From an uncultured Lachnospiraceae bacterium (GTDB taxonomy: Bacteria; Bacillota; Clostridia; Lachnospirales; Lachnospiraceae), in the NCBI GenBank assembly GCA_947643615.1, contig CANRWO010000002.1, positions 1-64,000 of the forward strand: a stretch of 64,000 nucleotides of DNA, in the 5' to 3' direction. The notes beneath the pieces are model-generated. The model made no database searches. It saw only the letters and a list, made by a program, of their open reading frames with translations, and had not been told where the DNA came from. Positions 36,163 to 46,487 of this stretch are shown here, in pieces. A program made the position numbers and the translations under genes. The first letter of the stretch is position 1. Each line of letters starts with the position of its first letter.

Positions 36163-37647
36163 TCAACGATCCTTGAAATCAAATTTCAATTCCCTTCTGT
36201 CGCCGGAGTAGTTGACCAGCGTAAGGGTAATATCGTCCCCCACCCGGCGCAGGCCACGGATATACTCGTCTTCCAGGTCATATATGGCGATCCCGTTGGT
36301 TTTCCAGTCCCGGATAACGCCCTGGCTGCCGGCATCCTCGGCATAAATCACGCTCTCGATGGGATCTTCCAGCATCTCCCAGTTCTCATCCCATGTAAGG
36401 AACGTTCCGGTGTATCCCCACTCCCATTCCCTGCTTTCCGTATTGAAAAATCCGTAGTAAGCGCAATTCGGACTAATATGCCCCTCAATCACAATGTATT
36501 TTCCAAGCTCCCTGACTTCCGGCATAAGTCCATTGACAGAACTGCAGAGTTCCGCCATATCATAGGTTTCCCCGTCAATGGTTACCGTGGTCTGGGCGGA
36601 ACATTTGACGATATGTCCTGAGGGTAGTTCCATTCCGTCAGGTACAGGGGATTGGCCTTGCCTGCCTGTCAGCAGGCCGGCCCCCAGGATCAGGACGGCC
36701 GCTGCCCCCAGGACGGCTGCCCCTGCCGCAGGCCTTTTATATTTCACAATATGCCTGATCCGGCTCTCCACACTGCCCTCCCCGAAGGCGAGGGGCACTC
36801 CCGCGAACCGATTCTTTCCGGCACTGAGACGGAGAAGCGTATCCGCATACACATGCCTGCCGCTTTCGCCTAATTCATTCATCACCGCTTCGTCACAGGC
36901 CATTTCAATATCCTTCCCAAACAGGTACAGCGCTGCCCATACCAGCGGGTGGAACCAATAGAATCAGGTGACCACATAAGCCGCCGCTTTCATCAGATAA
37001 TCCCCTCTCCTGATATGGAGGCGCTCATGCAGGACCACATAAGCCATGTCCTCTTCTTCCAAATCCGAAGGAAGGTAAATCTTTGGCAGAAAAACTCCCA
37101 TCACAAAGGCGGTGGGTATGCCGTCTGCCAGGTAACAGCCGTCTTTCTTTTTTATACTGCACCGCAGCTTTTTCTTTAAAAGCAGGACGGAGATTCCTCC
37201 GTAGAGCAAAAAAGCCATACATCCCGTTGCCCAAACCAATACCAGGAACCGCCATACCCCCTGCCCCGTCCGGGCATCCCTGTTGTCATAAGGTTCTTCC
37301 CGAATATATGGCCTTTCTGCCCCTCCCAAAAGATTTCCCGTCCCTTCAATCATATGCTCCTCTATATGCTCCTCACCGGCAAAGGCATCCGAAAACGGTA
37401 CCCCAAAGTTATCTGCAAAAAACGGCTGTGCGCCATCCTTTGTCCACAACCCCAGGGGACTTTCCGGCAAAGAAGGGAGAATAAGCCTGGCAAACAGTAT
37501 GATCCACATAAGGCAGATAAGCTTCCTGGGAACCTTGCAAAGAGAGAAAACTGCCCTGGCCAAAAGCAACACACAGAAAATAACTGCCGCCTGCACGCCG
37601 GTATCCAGTAATTTTATGGCAAAATCTCCCGATAATATTCCCTGCAT
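36163..37647 (-). pseudogene. BlaR1/MecR1-like M56 metallopeptidase interrupted by an in-frame TGA
   Basis: One continuous frame of 495 codons has a single TGA at 36966-36964. Upstream of it are the N-terminal helices and the zinc motif in VLHERLHIRRGDYLMKAAAY. Directly after it, still in frame, comes WFHPLVWAALYLFGKDIEMACDEAV, the standard M56 continuation. A further helix (AAGAAVLGAAAVLILGAGLL) and an extracytoplasmic domain follow. The stop falls where relatives have a hydrophobic or Trp residue, so a TGG-to-TGA change is a simple explanation; a sequencing error is also possible. The start ATG overlaps the blaI-type stop (TGATG). Intact relatives sense cell-wall stress or beta-lactams and inactivate BlaI. 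Confidence 0.85.
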
Positions 37648-38003
37648 CACTCATTCTCCTCTATTATCTTCCTAAGTTTCTTTACCTCTTCCTCACTTAA
37701 CCTGCGCCGGGAAGTAAATGCAGCCAAAAACCCCGGCAGCGAACCCTGAAAAGAACGCTCCACATATGCTTCGCTCTGTCTTGCGTAGAAATCCTCTCTT
37801 GTCATCAGCACCGAAACCATGCCCTCCCGGTTTTCGAAAAGTCCCCTGTCTATCAGCTTCCTTAACACCGTATATGTAGTGGTCCGCTTCCATCCCAGCT
37901 CCTTCTCACAGACCTTCGTAAGCTCTGCAGCGGTAAGCGGGGCCTGCTGCCACACAAGATCCGCAAATCGGCTCTCCACCAGTCCCAAATTATATTGTTC
38001 CAT
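37647..38003 (-). CDS. BlaI/MecI-family transcriptional repressor
   Basis: A 118-residue winged-helix repressor from ATG 38003, with GGAAGG upstream; an ATG 30 bp earlier lies closer to the operators and is less likely. Family signatures are VWQQAPLTAAELTKVCEKEL, then GWKRTTTYTVLRKLIDRGLF in the DNA-binding region, and a C-terminal dimerization region ending in EEVKKLRKIIEENE. BlaI-type proteins bind dyads in their own promoter and are cut after activation of an M56 partner. Two perfect dyads lie just upstream here. The partner gene is broken by a stop codon. Confidence 0.92.
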   Translation of the reverse strand: MEQYNLGLVESRFADLVWQQAPLTAAELTKVCEKELGWKRTTTYTVLRKLIDRGLFENREGMVSVLMTREDFYARQSEAYVERSFQGSLPGFLAAFTSRRRLSEEEVKKLRKIIEENE

Positions 38004-38045
38004 AAACCTTCCTTTCACATGTTTACCTGTCATGCTCCTGCTTCT

Positions 38046-38097
38046 GTCTATTCTATATAGACAAACTTAGTCTATCACTTATAGACAATTTTGTCAA
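38046..38097 (-). promoter_or_regulatory. blaI-type promoter with two perfect operator dyads
   Basis: On the minus strand TTGACA (38097-38092), a 17-bp spacer and TAGACT (38074-38069) form the promoter. Two identical-arm dyads, GTCTAT-N5-ATAGAC, lie at 38070-38086 (over spacer and -10) and 38046-38062 (around the transcription start), centres 24 bp apart. The placement fits autorepression. Confidence 0.8.
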
Positions 38098-38135
38098 CTC
38101 CTTCTGTCCGCCATGCCTATATCGGACATAAACAA

Positions 38136-38160
38136 AGCGTATAGGCAGTTCCCATACGCT
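38136..38160 (-). terminator. Probable terminator of pncB
   Basis: The AGCGTAT/ATACGCT stem (38154-38160 with 38136-38142) is followed on the minus strand by TTGTTTATG. The T-tract is weak. Confidence 0.45.
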
Positions 38161-38222
38161 CTGACATTCATGGCTTTATTTACTTGCATCTGCTTTTGTG
38201 GTGGGTATGCCGTGCCCAATCC

Positions 38223-39671
38223 TTATTTCTCATGGAGCAGTCCCATCTTCAACTCAAACATGGCAGGACTCATATCCAGGTAATGTGTGTGGGAATTTTC
38301 AAAACGCTGCTCTTCCTTCCAAATCTCATTTTCCAGTTGGAACCTTACATAATCCCTTATCTCTTTCAGCTTCGGCAGTGTATACACCAGCTCCCCTTTC
38401 TGAAAGATCTGCTTTTGTAAGGGTTTGAAGGTACAATCCACAAAGCTCCTGTTCTTCCAGTAATGGACGGGATCCACATAACGGACAGGACTATCGGCGT
38501 CAATTTTCTCCCCTTTTACGGTAAGGTAATCTGCCACCGCTTTTCCGCTTTTGTCATAAACTCTGTAAATTTCCTTGATACCCGGATTTGTGATCTTTTC
38601 CGCAGTCTCGGATATCTTGATCTTGGGTACAAATTTCCCGTCCTTTTCCACAGCGGCCAGTTTATAGACGGCGCCAAACACGGGGGAAGTGGCGGAGGTG
38701 ATCAGCTTTTCCCCTACGCCATAGCTGTCAATCAGGGCTTCCTGGCGGTTTAACGAAGAAATGGTATACTCATCCAGGCTATTGGATGCCACGATAATAC
38801 AGTCTTCCAGTCCGGCGGCATCCAGGAGCTTTCTGGCCTCCTTTGACAGATAAGCAAGGTCTCCCGAATCCAGCCGGATCCCCTTCAATCTCTTTCCCAT
38901 TGGTTCCAATACTTCCTTTGCGGTACGTATGGCGTTTGGCACGCCGCTGTGCAGTACGTCATATGTATCTACCAACAGCACTGTGGAATCAGGATAGCTC
39001 TCCGCATAAGCCTGAAAAGCTTCCTGCTCACTTTCAAAAGACATGACCCAGCTGTGGGCCATGGTACCGGAGATGGGAATGCCAAACATTTCCCCCGCCA
39101 GTACGGTAGCCGTGCCCACGGCTCCCCCTATATATGCCGCCCTGGCCCCATATACCGCGGCATCCACATTGTGCGCCCGCCTGGCTCCGAAATCGGACAC
39201 CGGTTTGCCGTTTGCGGCCCGGACGATCCGGTTGGTTTTGGTAGCAATCAGGGATTGATGGTTGATCTGCAGAAGGATTGCCGTTTCAATTAATTGGGCA
39301 TCAATCAGGGGGGCTACCACTGTCATAACGGGTTCGTTAGGGTACATAATTGTCCCCTCGGGCATGGCATATATATCGCCCTTAAATTTAAATTGGCGCA
39401 GATATTCCAGAAATTCCTCCGTAAACAGGTTCCGGGAGCGCAGATATTCCACATCTTCTTCGTTAAAATGCATGTTTTGGATATATTCCACCACCTGCTC
39501 CAACCCGGCAAAAACAGCAAATCCTGCGTTGTCAGGATTATTCCTGTAAAAGACATCGAAAGCCACCATAGTGTCCTGATTTTTATGATTGAGATAACCG
39601 TTGGACATAGTCAGCTCATACATGTCCATAACCATAGAAATATTTCTCTCATTATACTGCGTTTTTCCCAT
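38223..39671 (-). CDS. pncB: Nicotinate phosphoribosyltransferase
   Basis: A 482-residue cytoplasmic enzyme that joins nicotinate and PRPP to give nicotinate mononucleotide in NAD salvage. Sequence signs include the N-terminal LTMSNGYLNHKNQDTMVAFD, the SDFGARRAHNVDAAVYGARA block near residue 165, GTMAHSWVMSFESEQEAF near 207 with the phosphorylatable-His region, and GIRLDSGDLAYLSKEAR near 262. Length matches the Firmicute long form. A GAAAGGACAGG ribosome site precedes the ATG. It is a single-gene unit, flanked by blaI and the GH28 gene. Confidence 0.93.
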   Translation of the reverse strand: MGKTQYNERNISMVMDMYELTMSNGYLNHKNQDTMVAFDVFYRNNPDNAGFAVFAGLEQVVEYIQNMHFNEEDVEYLRSRNLFTEEFLEYLRQFKFKGDIYAMPEGTIMYPNEPVMTVVAPLIDAQLIETAILLQINHQSLIATKTNRIVRAANGKPVSDFGARRAHNVDAAVYGARAAYIGGAVGTATVLAGEMFGIPISGTMAHSWVMSFESEQEAFQAYAESYPDSTVLLVDTYDVLHSGVPNAIRTAKEVLEPMGKRLKGIRLDSGDLAYLSKEARKLLDAAGLEDCIIVASNSLDEYTISSLNRQEALIDSYGVGEKLITSATSPVFGAVYKLAAVEKDGKFVPKIKISETAEKITNPGIKEIYRVYDKSGKAVADYLTVKGEKIDADSPVRYVDPVHYWKNRSFVDCTFKPLQKQIFQKGELVYTLPKLKEIRDYVRFQLENEIWKEEQRFENSHTHYLDMSPAMFELKMGLLHEK

Positions 39672-39800
39672 TTATTCCTGTCCTTTCTCCACTGACGGTC
39701 CATCCGCCCGGTATACCGGCCGCCTTGCCAATGAACAATTCTCCCCGATACCAAATCCTGTACAATACCCTATATCTGTGCAACAGTACCGCAGGTATCT

Positions 39801-41126
39801 TTACGAACCATATACGGCGGTGCCAAAGGCTTCTGTGCCGCCTTCCTGCCGGATATCCACCTGGACATTTTTCATGGACATATTGTCCACAATGTTTTCC
39901 TCAAAGCCATTATTGTTAGCGGTAATGCGAAGATCCTCAAAGGTAAAGCCAGAGAGAAGGTACTGGTCCTCCCGGGCCTCTACATTAAAGAAGTTATCGC
40001 ACTCACAGCGGCAGTTTCGCATGGTGATATGTTCTCCCCGGGATTTTGGGATATCGGATCTTCCCTTCAGGTCGAAAAACTGCGTCCAGGGTTTGATGGT
40101 TATAAAGTTATTCAGTTTCGCATCCACATCCTCCACAGTGATATATTCGTAGAGCTGCGGCGTGTCCGGGCGCATTTTCAGCCATAGCAGGTTAGAGCCG
40201 TCCGATATATGCAGCCTGCGGATCAAAATATTCCGGTTATGCACGGACTCCGAGCCGCAGGTAAGGCAGCCATGGCAGAATCCGTACGTACAATCCTCCA
40301 CAATGATCCTTTCGTTGGAACCGTTCTCCGGCGCGGTGTCCGCCCATGGCCCCTTGCCTCCCTTCAGGACCACAGAATCGTCATTTACCTCCATATAGCA
40401 ACCCTTGATCAGGAAATCGGAACATACATCAATGTCAATGGCATCCGTACTGGGCGCTTTTACCGGCTCTGCAGGAGAAAAGATGCGGCAGTACAGATAT
40501 TTTACATGGTGGCTCTTATAGATATGGTTCGTCCAGAAGTGGGAATTCTGCAGACGCAAACCGGCCACCAATACATTTTGGGAATTGGATATGTAGACAA
40601 GGCGGGGGCGCTGCTCATCCTTATTGGTACACTGGGGATTCCATTCCCTCCTCAGCCAGAAGGCCTTCCAGGACCGCAGGCCGTTTCCGTCAATAGTGCC
40701 GGGGCCGCACATGGTAAAGCCGTCTACGCCGTCCGCATTTACCAGCGCCGCAAAATAAGTACAGGTTTCCCCCTCGATCCGGGTCTCACAAAGCTTGTAA
40801 TCCGATACGTCATCACTCCCCTTTAATGTGCCGCCTTCCGAAATATAGAGATTTACTCCCTGTTTAAAGAACAGCGAACCGGTCAGATAGGTTCCCGCGG
40901 GAACCACGATTACACCGCCGCCCTGCTTAGACGCCATATCGATCAGTCCCTGGATTTCCTCCGTATGTACTTTGCCGTCATCCAGAATATTGTACCGGGT
41001 CAAAACATATTGTTTCCCAAGCTCCTCCAACTGAGGGATCCTGGTATCGTAAAACCAGCTGTCAATTGGGGTTCCGTCGGGGAAAAATTCTTTTACCATA
41101 GTTTCCGTGCCTGTCAATGTTTCCAT
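39801..41126 (-). CDS. GH28 polygalacturonase-like enzyme
   Basis: A 441-residue right-handed beta-helix enzyme of glycoside hydrolase family 28. Landmarks are GGGVIVVPAGTYLTGSLFF near residue 73, the catalytic STDAIDIDVCSDFLIKGCYM segment followed by DDSVVLKGGKG near 250, and SYGFCHGCLTCGSE-like GFCHGCLTCGSE, the G-H-G-x-S/T-type motif. No signal peptide is present, so it should act in the cytoplasm on imported galacturonate-containing oligosaccharides. That suits exo-acting or rhamnogalacturonan-directed members. ATG 41126, with GGGAGG 6 bp upstream, is preferred over 41132. It may cooperate with the GH105/CE12/GH112 locus 25 kb away. Confidence 0.88.
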   Translation of the reverse strand: METLTGTETMVKEFFPDGTPIDSWFYDTRIPQLEELGKQYVLTRYNILDDGKVHTEEIQGLIDMASKQGGGVIVVPAGTYLTGSLFFKQGVNLYISEGGTLKGSDDVSDYKLCETRIEGETCTYFAALVNADGVDGFTMCGPGTIDGNGLRSWKAFWLRREWNPQCTNKDEQRPRLVYISNSQNVLVAGLRLQNSHFWTNHIYKSHHVKYLYCRIFSPAEPVKAPSTDAIDIDVCSDFLIKGCYMEVNDDSVVLKGGKGPWADTAPENGSNERIIVEDCTYGFCHGCLTCGSESVHNRNILIRRLHISDGSNLLWLKMRPDTPQLYEYITVEDVDAKLNNFITIKPWTQFFDLKGRSDIPKSRGEHITMRNCRCECDNFFNVEAREDQYLLSGFTFEDLRITANNNGFEENIVDNMSMKNVQVDIRQEGGTEAFGTAVYGS

Positions 41127-41408
41127 AGTCATCCTCCCTTGTTTTCCCGATCCTCATGCGGATTTCCGTATTTACACAAGGATTTCCGTCAAAAATATAC
41201 AATGCCAACTGCGCTCGGGAATTTTCCATCAATTTAGACTATTGTATTATAAATTTTTCCTCTTTACAACAAAATCCGGAAATCCTTAAAAATATATTAA
41301 TTTTTTGCCAGATTTATGGTATAGTCTTGTATAGTAGACTGCCACTGTGGAATTACTTAAGGCAGGCCGCAAAAAACTGCGTGTAGATTAACAGAAAGGA
41401 CAAATGAT

Positions 41409-42980
41409 ATGTCGCAAACAGCCCTTATTATAGGCGCCGGCCCTGCGGGACTTACCGCCGCCTATGAGTTACTGACCAGATCCAAAGATATAAAAGTGAT
41501 CGTTTTTGAAGAAAGCGACTGCTTCGGCGGTATCTCCAAGACGGTAAATTACAAGGGAAACCGCATGGATATGGGCGGCCACCGCTTTTTCTCCAAAATA
41601 CCGGAGGTCAATGTATGGTGGGATCGGATGCTCCCCATGCAGGGACATCCCACTTATGACGATATCCTTTTAAAACGTTCCATGCCTCTTGCCAAAGGCG
41701 GCCCGGACCCGGAGAAGGAAGACAATGTGATGCTGACCAGGCACCGTGTCTCCCGGATTTATTTTAATGAGAAGTTTTTTGATTACCCTGTGTCCCTGAA
41801 ATGGGATACCTTAAAAAATATGGGGTTTATTACAACCATAAAGGTGGTTTTCAGCTATCTCTGGGCCCTTTTATTTAAGAAGCCGGAAGATAACCTGGAA
41901 AATTTCTATATCAACCGCTTTGGCCGTAAGCTCTATTCCATGTTTTTTGAATATTATACGGAAAACCTGTGGGGACGCCACCCCAGCGAGATCGACGCAT
42001 CCTGGGGCGCACAGCGGGCAAAGGGAATGTCTATTGTAGCTATTTTCAAAGACATTCTAGGCAAAATCTTCAAGGTAAAGAACCGCAGGGTGGAAACTTC
42101 CCTTATTGAGGAATTTAAATACCCCAAGCTGGGGCCCGGCCAGCTCTGGGAGGTCGCTGCAGACGAGATCGAGAAGCTGGGCGGCAGGATTTATAAAAAC
42201 GCCAAAGTTACTAAAATACACAAGAACGCAGATAATGTCATTACCTCCCTGACTTACGAGATGGACGGAAACGAGCATGAGATTGCCGGAGACTATATTA
42301 TCTCTTCCATGCCCATCAAAGATCTGGTGGAGGGAATGAATGACGTTCCAGCCAACGAAGCGCGCATTGCGGCAGGACTCCCTTACCGGGATTATATGAC
42401 TCTGGGCGTACTGGTTCCCAAGATCAACCTGGTAAACAAAACAGACATCAAAACCATAAACAATGTTGTTCCCGATTGCTGGGTATATGTACAGGACCGC
42501 CATGTAAAGCTGGGACGCTTCCAGATTTATAACAACTGGTCCCCCTACATGATCAAGGATCTGGAACATACGGTATGGATCGGTTTGGAGTATTTTGTGA
42601 ACGAGGGCGACGAGTTCTGGAATATGACGGAAAAAGAATTCTCTAAAATCGGCATTCAGGAAATGATCCAACTGGGACTCATCGATTCCGCTGATGCAGT
42701 GATCGATACCCACATGGAAAAAGTCAAGAAAGCGTATCCCGCTTACTTTGACACCTATAACGAGATTGACACCCTGGTAGATTACCTGAAGTCCATCGAT
42801 AATCTGTACTGTGTGGGGCGCAACGGCCAACACCGCTATAATAATATCGACCATTCCATGTGCACTTCCTTTGAAGCCGTCAAGAACATTTTAAGCGGTG
42901 AGAAAAACAAGGATAATGTCTGGAATGTGAATACCGAGAAAGAATACCATGAAGAGGTTGAGGCCAACGAAGTGGATTAA
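41409..42980 (+). CDS. FAD-dependent oxidoreductase (amine oxidase / UDP-galactopyranose mutase-like fold)
   Basis: A 523-residue flavoprotein. The N-terminal dinucleotide-binding motif is [16 protein letters not shown], followed by [17 protein letters not shown] and [12 protein letters not shown]. The C-terminal FAD-binding end is [20 protein letters not shown]. This arrangement is found in protoporphyrinogen-oxidase-like proteins often linked to surface polysaccharide genes, and it partly resembles UDP-galactopyranose mutase. The reaction cannot be decided from the sequence. A GAAAGGAC ribosome site precedes the start. It is monocistronic, with a strong bidirectional terminator behind it. 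Confidence 0.85.
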   Translation: MSQTALIIGAGPAGLTAAYELLTRSKDIKVIVFEESDCFGGISKTVNYKGNRMDMGGHRFFSKIPEVNVWWDRMLPMQGHPTYDDILLKRSMPLAKGGPDPEKEDNVMLTRHRVSRIYFNEKFFDYPVSLKWDTLKNMGFITTIKVVFSYLWALLFKKPEDNLENFYINRFGRKLYSMFFEYYTENLWGRHPSEIDASWGAQRAKGMSIVAIFKDILGKIFKVKNRRVETSLIEEFKYPKLGPGQLWEVAADEIEKLGGRIYKNAKVTKIHKNADNVITSLTYEMDGNEHEIAGDYIISSMPIKDLVEGMNDVPANEARIAAGLPYRDYMTLGVLVPKINLVNKTDIKTINNVVPDCWVYVQDRHVKLGRFQIYNNWSPYMIKDLEHTVWIGLEYFVNEGDEFWNMTEKEFSKIGIQEMIQLGLIDSADAVIDTHMEKVKKAYPAYFDTYNEIDTLVDYLKSIDNLYCVGRNGQHRYNNIDHSMCTSFEAVKNILSGEKNKDNVWNVNTEKEYHEEVEANEVD

Positions 42981-42992
42981 GCCTGAATCTTA

Positions 42993-43045
42993 AACTGCCG
43001 CAAGGTAGCCGGTCTTCCTATAGGAGACCCCGCTTTGCGGCAGTT
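42993..43045. terminator. Bidirectional intrinsic terminator
   Basis: The 11-bp stem AACTGCCGCAA (42993-43003) / TTGCGGCAGTT (43035-43045) lies between the convergent FAD oxidoreductase and lipoprotein genes. An inner stem around AGGTAGCCGGTCTTCC may extend it. Confidence 0.75.
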
Positions 43046-43059
43046 CTGTCCTCTTTCTT

Positions 43060-44091
43060 CTATTGGCAAAATGCTGTCAGGATATCGGTTCCGCAGTCCA
43101 TGGGAACCAGGATAAATTTGCCGTCCGCACTGTATATAAAATCCGTGCCCATAGTCATACCTTCCATATGGGCATCCAGCTCAAGGCCATAATAGCCGTC
43201 ATCGTTTTTTTTCACTGTGGGCAGTTTGTCTAAATCACTTGTTTTTGCGGTGTAAAAACTTTGCCCCGTATCCGGCAGAGTGAACCTTCTTAAGTAAGCC
43301 TGGTCACTTTCGCTCTCCTCCGCCCGGCTGCCCTCCAGCCTTTCAAAAAAGGACTCCAGAAAAGCATCATATTCTTCCTGTGTGGATTCCACGGAAATAA
43401 GCTCCCTGGGACGGTAAGGTTCCAGCAGGGGTTCCTTTATGGATGCATAGTATCCGTCCAGGGCATTCTTTATCCGAAAAGTGCCCGTCACCTTGATCAT
43501 ATCCAGCCTCTGTGTATCAATCACATCCTGCAGCGTCCCTTCCCGCACATCTTCATCCGTAACTCCGAATGCTTCCGTTAAGAATCCGGGCGTGACCTTC
43601 TGCACGATTCCCCCGCCGGAGAGAAACTCACCGCCGCAAATTCTGTTAAACTGTGCGATAAAGCCATCCCACCCCTCAGGGAAAGTGCCATACCCCTTCC
43701 GGTATATGTTCTCTTCCTTCCCCTCTTCGTCTATATACCTGCATATCACGTAATAGGACAGGCTTTCCCCTTCCTGATTCTCAGGCAAACCCTTCACATA
43801 TTCAACAAAATATTGAATACCGCCGTCTTCCTCTGCCAGGTCCTCCACTTTTACATGTTCCTGCAAGTCATACCGCCTGGTTATCCCCCCGCCTTCCGTG
43901 TCGGTGGTAAATGCATAGAAAGCATATGGATATTCTACATGGTAAATATTTTCAGGATTTGCCGCGTTGGAATATACCTCCAGGCATTTCAGCCAGGGTT
44001 GCTGAGCCTCCTTCCGCGTGCTGCCCCCACATCCTGTAAAAAGAAGAAGGGTTGCGAAAATCATGCCGGTAATAATTTGTATTTTCTTCAT
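43060..44091 (-). CDS. Lipoprotein of unknown function
   Basis: 343 residues from ATG 44091 with AGGTTCC upstream; the frame is open further upstream but has no support. A lipoprotein signal is clear: MKKIQIITGMIFATLLLFTG then Cys21. The mature part is acidic, with no recognized domain. Segments such as RICGGEFLSGGGIVQKVTPG and VTGTFRIKNALDGYYASIKE look structured. It would be tethered to the outer face of the membrane. It is followed by the bidirectional terminator and preceded by a small conserved gene on the same strand. Confidence 0.75.
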   Translation of the reverse strand: MKKIQIITGMIFATLLLFTGCGGSTRKEAQQPWLKCLEVYSNAANPENIYHVEYPYAFYAFTTDTEGGGITRRYDLQEHVKVEDLAEEDGGIQYFVEYVKGLPENQEGESLSYYVICRYIDEEGKEENIYRKGYGTFPEGWDGFIAQFNRICGGEFLSGGGIVQKVTPGFLTEAFGVTDEDVREGTLQDVIDTQRLDMIKVTGTFRIKNALDGYYASIKEPLLEPYRPRELISVESTQEEYDAFLESFFERLEGSRAEESESDQAYLRRFTLPDTGQSFYTAKTSDLDKLPTVKKNDDGYYGLELDAHMEGMTMGTDFIYSADGKFILVPMDCGTDILTAFCQ

Positions 44092-44174
44092 ATGGAACCT
44101 CATTTCGGCACTGCCATGTATTTGAACTGCATAGCACGTTATTTTACGGATACTATTTATACAGAATATGTTTG

Positions 44175-44390
44175 TTACCATTCCTTTCGGATATCCGCAG
44201 CGGAAATGTCATACTTTGCGGTAAACTCATCCATGTCCCTGTTGTCCCTTATAACCATCACTTCCGTAAACTTCCCTGTATGGATATCCTTAAATCCAGC
44301 CACCTTCTCACCGGTGCATATGCTGGAACGGATAACCGGACGCTGATTTTCCCTGTCATATGATTCTTTTATCTGTTTTCGCTTAAACAT
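44175..44390 (-). CDS. Small conserved protein of 71 residues, function unknown
   Basis: The protein contains two nearby cysteines only as SSICTGE and the segment GFKDIHTGKFTEVMVIRDNR, which I recall from short proteins in Lachnospiraceae genomes (sometimes mislabelled as aspartate dehydrogenase). Charged, no membrane helix. The start has AGGAGG-like sequence nearby (revcomp of 44397-44402). It precedes the lipoprotein gene by 83 bp on the same strand. Confidence 0.6.
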   Translation of the reverse strand: MFKRKQIKESYDRENQRPVIRSSICTGEKVAGFKDIHTGKFTEVMVIRDNRDMDEFTAKYDISAADIRKEW

Positions 44391-44535
44391 ATAAAACCTC
44401 CTATGCCCTTTCCTTATCCTTCCCGGAGTGTGCTTGGAAAGCTGCGTTTATTTTAGCATTTGCCCTTCGGGAATTCAATATTGGCCCCTTTAGAAATTGA
44501 ATTTCATAACATAAGTAACACAAAGCTCGAGATAC

Positions 44536-44565
44536 TTGACAGCTATATGCCGCTTATCATATTAT
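44536..44565 (+). promoter_or_regulatory. Promoter of the chemotaxis receptor gene
   Basis: TTGACA at 44536-44541, an 18-bp spacer and TATTAT at 44560-44565. It leaves a leader of about 110 nt before 44681. Confidence 0.5.
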
Positions 44566-44680
44566 CTTGGTAAGTGACATTTTTTGAGGGGTGATGCGGA
44601 ACAAAATACATTATAGATAAATATTCTATTCAGGTTATAGCTTATATTGGCAAATATCTTAAAATCGGAGGTAGACTATA

Positions 44681-46225
44681 ATGAACAGGAAGAAAACGGC
44701 TTTTGAGGTTTATTTATCTACGGTGTTTAAGTGGGGACTTATTATTTTGGTATGTGCCTGTATGTGTGCAACCGTGATGTTTAATACTGAAAAATTATTT
44801 GGACTATACCCTACTGTACCGTGGCTTGCAACAATTGGATTGGGTATAATGGATATTACATTTTTTGTTATTGCATTATACATAGTAAAGTCTTCGTTTG
44901 ATAAAGACGGATATTTAAAAGAAGGCCGATTAATAATTGGAAAGATTTTTTCGGTAGTCGTATTGGTTATTCAGTGGAATTATCTGTTGTATATGTTGCC
45001 TACCAGGACCTTTTGGGGTTTTTTGTTCTTTTTCCTTATTTTGATCGCATTTTTTTTAGATATAAAGTTGTTGCTGATCAGTGGCTTGGCATGTATGATT
45101 TCTCTGTTTATTGGTTGGTTTATACGGGGAACAGACCTTCTGCCTGTAAAGGATGAATTATTTCTTACAGATGTCATTATGTGTTTAGTAGCACTTGTGC
45201 TGTCTCTGACAGGATTGCTTATTATGGTTTTCTTTGTGGCTCATTTTCTGGTAAACGCAAAGAAAGATGAGCTGGAAAAAAACAATGAACATGTTACAAG
45301 TGTACTGTCGGCAGTGCAGACATTATCCGACAACTTACAGACAGCGGGTATATCACTTTCACAAGTATCGGAGAATGAAAGCGCTTCCGCCGAAGAATTA
45401 GCGGCTACAAGTGCGCAGTTAGTAGAAAGCAGTAATCTGCTCAGTTCCAAAACGGATGAAAGTATGGCAAACCTCAGTGAGTTAAGTAAGTGGGAAGGTG
45501 TAGTTGCGGATAATGTGGAACAGGTAGAACAGGTTTCAAGGGATTTGCTAGACAAGTCTGTGGAAAACGAAAAACTTCTCAGTGATTTGCGTACAATCAA
45601 CGGAGAAGTATCTGAGTCAATGGAAGCTACAACTGAAATAACCCAACGGTTATCTGAGGCCGTACAGGAAATTGGAGTGACATTAAATCTGATAAGCGAT
45701 ATCTCCAGCTCTACAAATTTATTGGCACTGAATGCATCTATTGAGGCAGCAAGAGCCGGACAGGCCGGCAAAGGATTTGCTGTTGTTGCCACAGAGGTTG
45801 GAAACCTGGCAAACAGTACGCAACAATCCTTACAGGTTGTTCAAACAGTCATAGAAAGAGTGCAGCAGAATGTCAAGGATATCACTGCACAGGTAAATGA
45901 AAACTCTGTAAAGCTTGATACTCAAAATAACTATTTCCAAAATGTGTTCCAAAGTATGCAGGACATGACAAAGTTATTAAATACATCCGTCAAAGCAATA
46001 AATACCATGGGTGAAGCACATGGGCAACAATCAGAAGTGATTAAGAAAACCATTTCAATCAACCAGGATATTGCCGGAAGCATAAGAGATGAAAATGATC
46101 AGTTTCATTCCATCAATGCTATGGCAGAAAGCAATGCAAACGACACGACAGAAGTTGCCACTCAGGCAAGCGTTATCAATGAAATAGTCGATAAAATGAC
46201 ACAATTGTTAAAACAGGAAGATTAG
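44681..46225 (+). CDS. Methyl-accepting chemotaxis protein without extracellular sensor domain
   Basis: A 514-residue receptor. About six membrane helices fill residues 10-190 with only short loops, so there is no ligand-binding domain outside the cell. No clear HAMP domain follows. A long coiled-coil signalling region then has the conserved tip [20 protein letters not shown] and [20 protein letters not shown]. It would control CheA, or sense something in the membrane. A GGAGG site precedes the ATG. By eye the gene is more AT-rich than its neighbours, hinting at separate origin. No other chemotaxis gene is in the window. Confidence 0.9.
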   Translation: MNRKKTAFEVYLSTVFKWGLIILVCACMCATVMFNTEKLFGLYPTVPWLATIGLGIMDITFFVIALYIVKSSFDKDGYLKEGRLIIGKIFSVVVLVIQWNYLLYMLPTRTFWGFLFFFLILIAFFLDIKLLLISGLACMISLFIGWFIRGTDLLPVKDELFLTDVIMCLVALVLSLTGLLIMVFFVAHFLVNAKKDELEKNNEHVTSVLSAVQTLSDNLQTAGISLSQVSENESASAEELAATSAQLVESSNLLSSKTDESMANLSELSKWEGVVADNVEQVEQVSRDLLDKSVENEKLLSDLRTINGEVSESMEATTEITQRLSEAVQEIGVTLNLISDISSSTNLLALNASIEAARAGQAGKGFAVVATEVGNLANSTQQSLQVVQTVIERVQQNVKDITAQVNENSVKLDTQNNYFQNVFQSMQDMTKLLNTSVKAINTMGEAHGQQSEVIKKTISINQDIAGSIRDENDQFHSINAMAESNANDTTEVATQASVINEIVDKMTQLLKQED

Positions 46226-46487
46226 GTATCAGGGGCGGTCATCCAGCCCCTTTTTCTCTGCCCCGGTCAGTCCGGCAGGCATTATGCCTGTTCGTTCTCT
46301 CTTATTCCCTGTAACCTTTTGCGCATGGTTTCCGTCTTTGGAAGCAGATCCCATCCATAAGCCGTCTCCCACTGGACACATTGCTCCCTGTGTGCCGGCC
46401 CACTTTCATAATTCTGTTGACAAATATGTCTTGCATGCATATAATGTACTTAAACAATAAGTACACCAAAGAACAAAGGAGGGTATT

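Noticed and set aside
36964-36966. TGA in the M56 gene as a selenocysteine codon
   Set aside because: M56 peptidases are not known selenoproteins, the position is not catalytic, and I saw no convincing stem-loop right after the codon.
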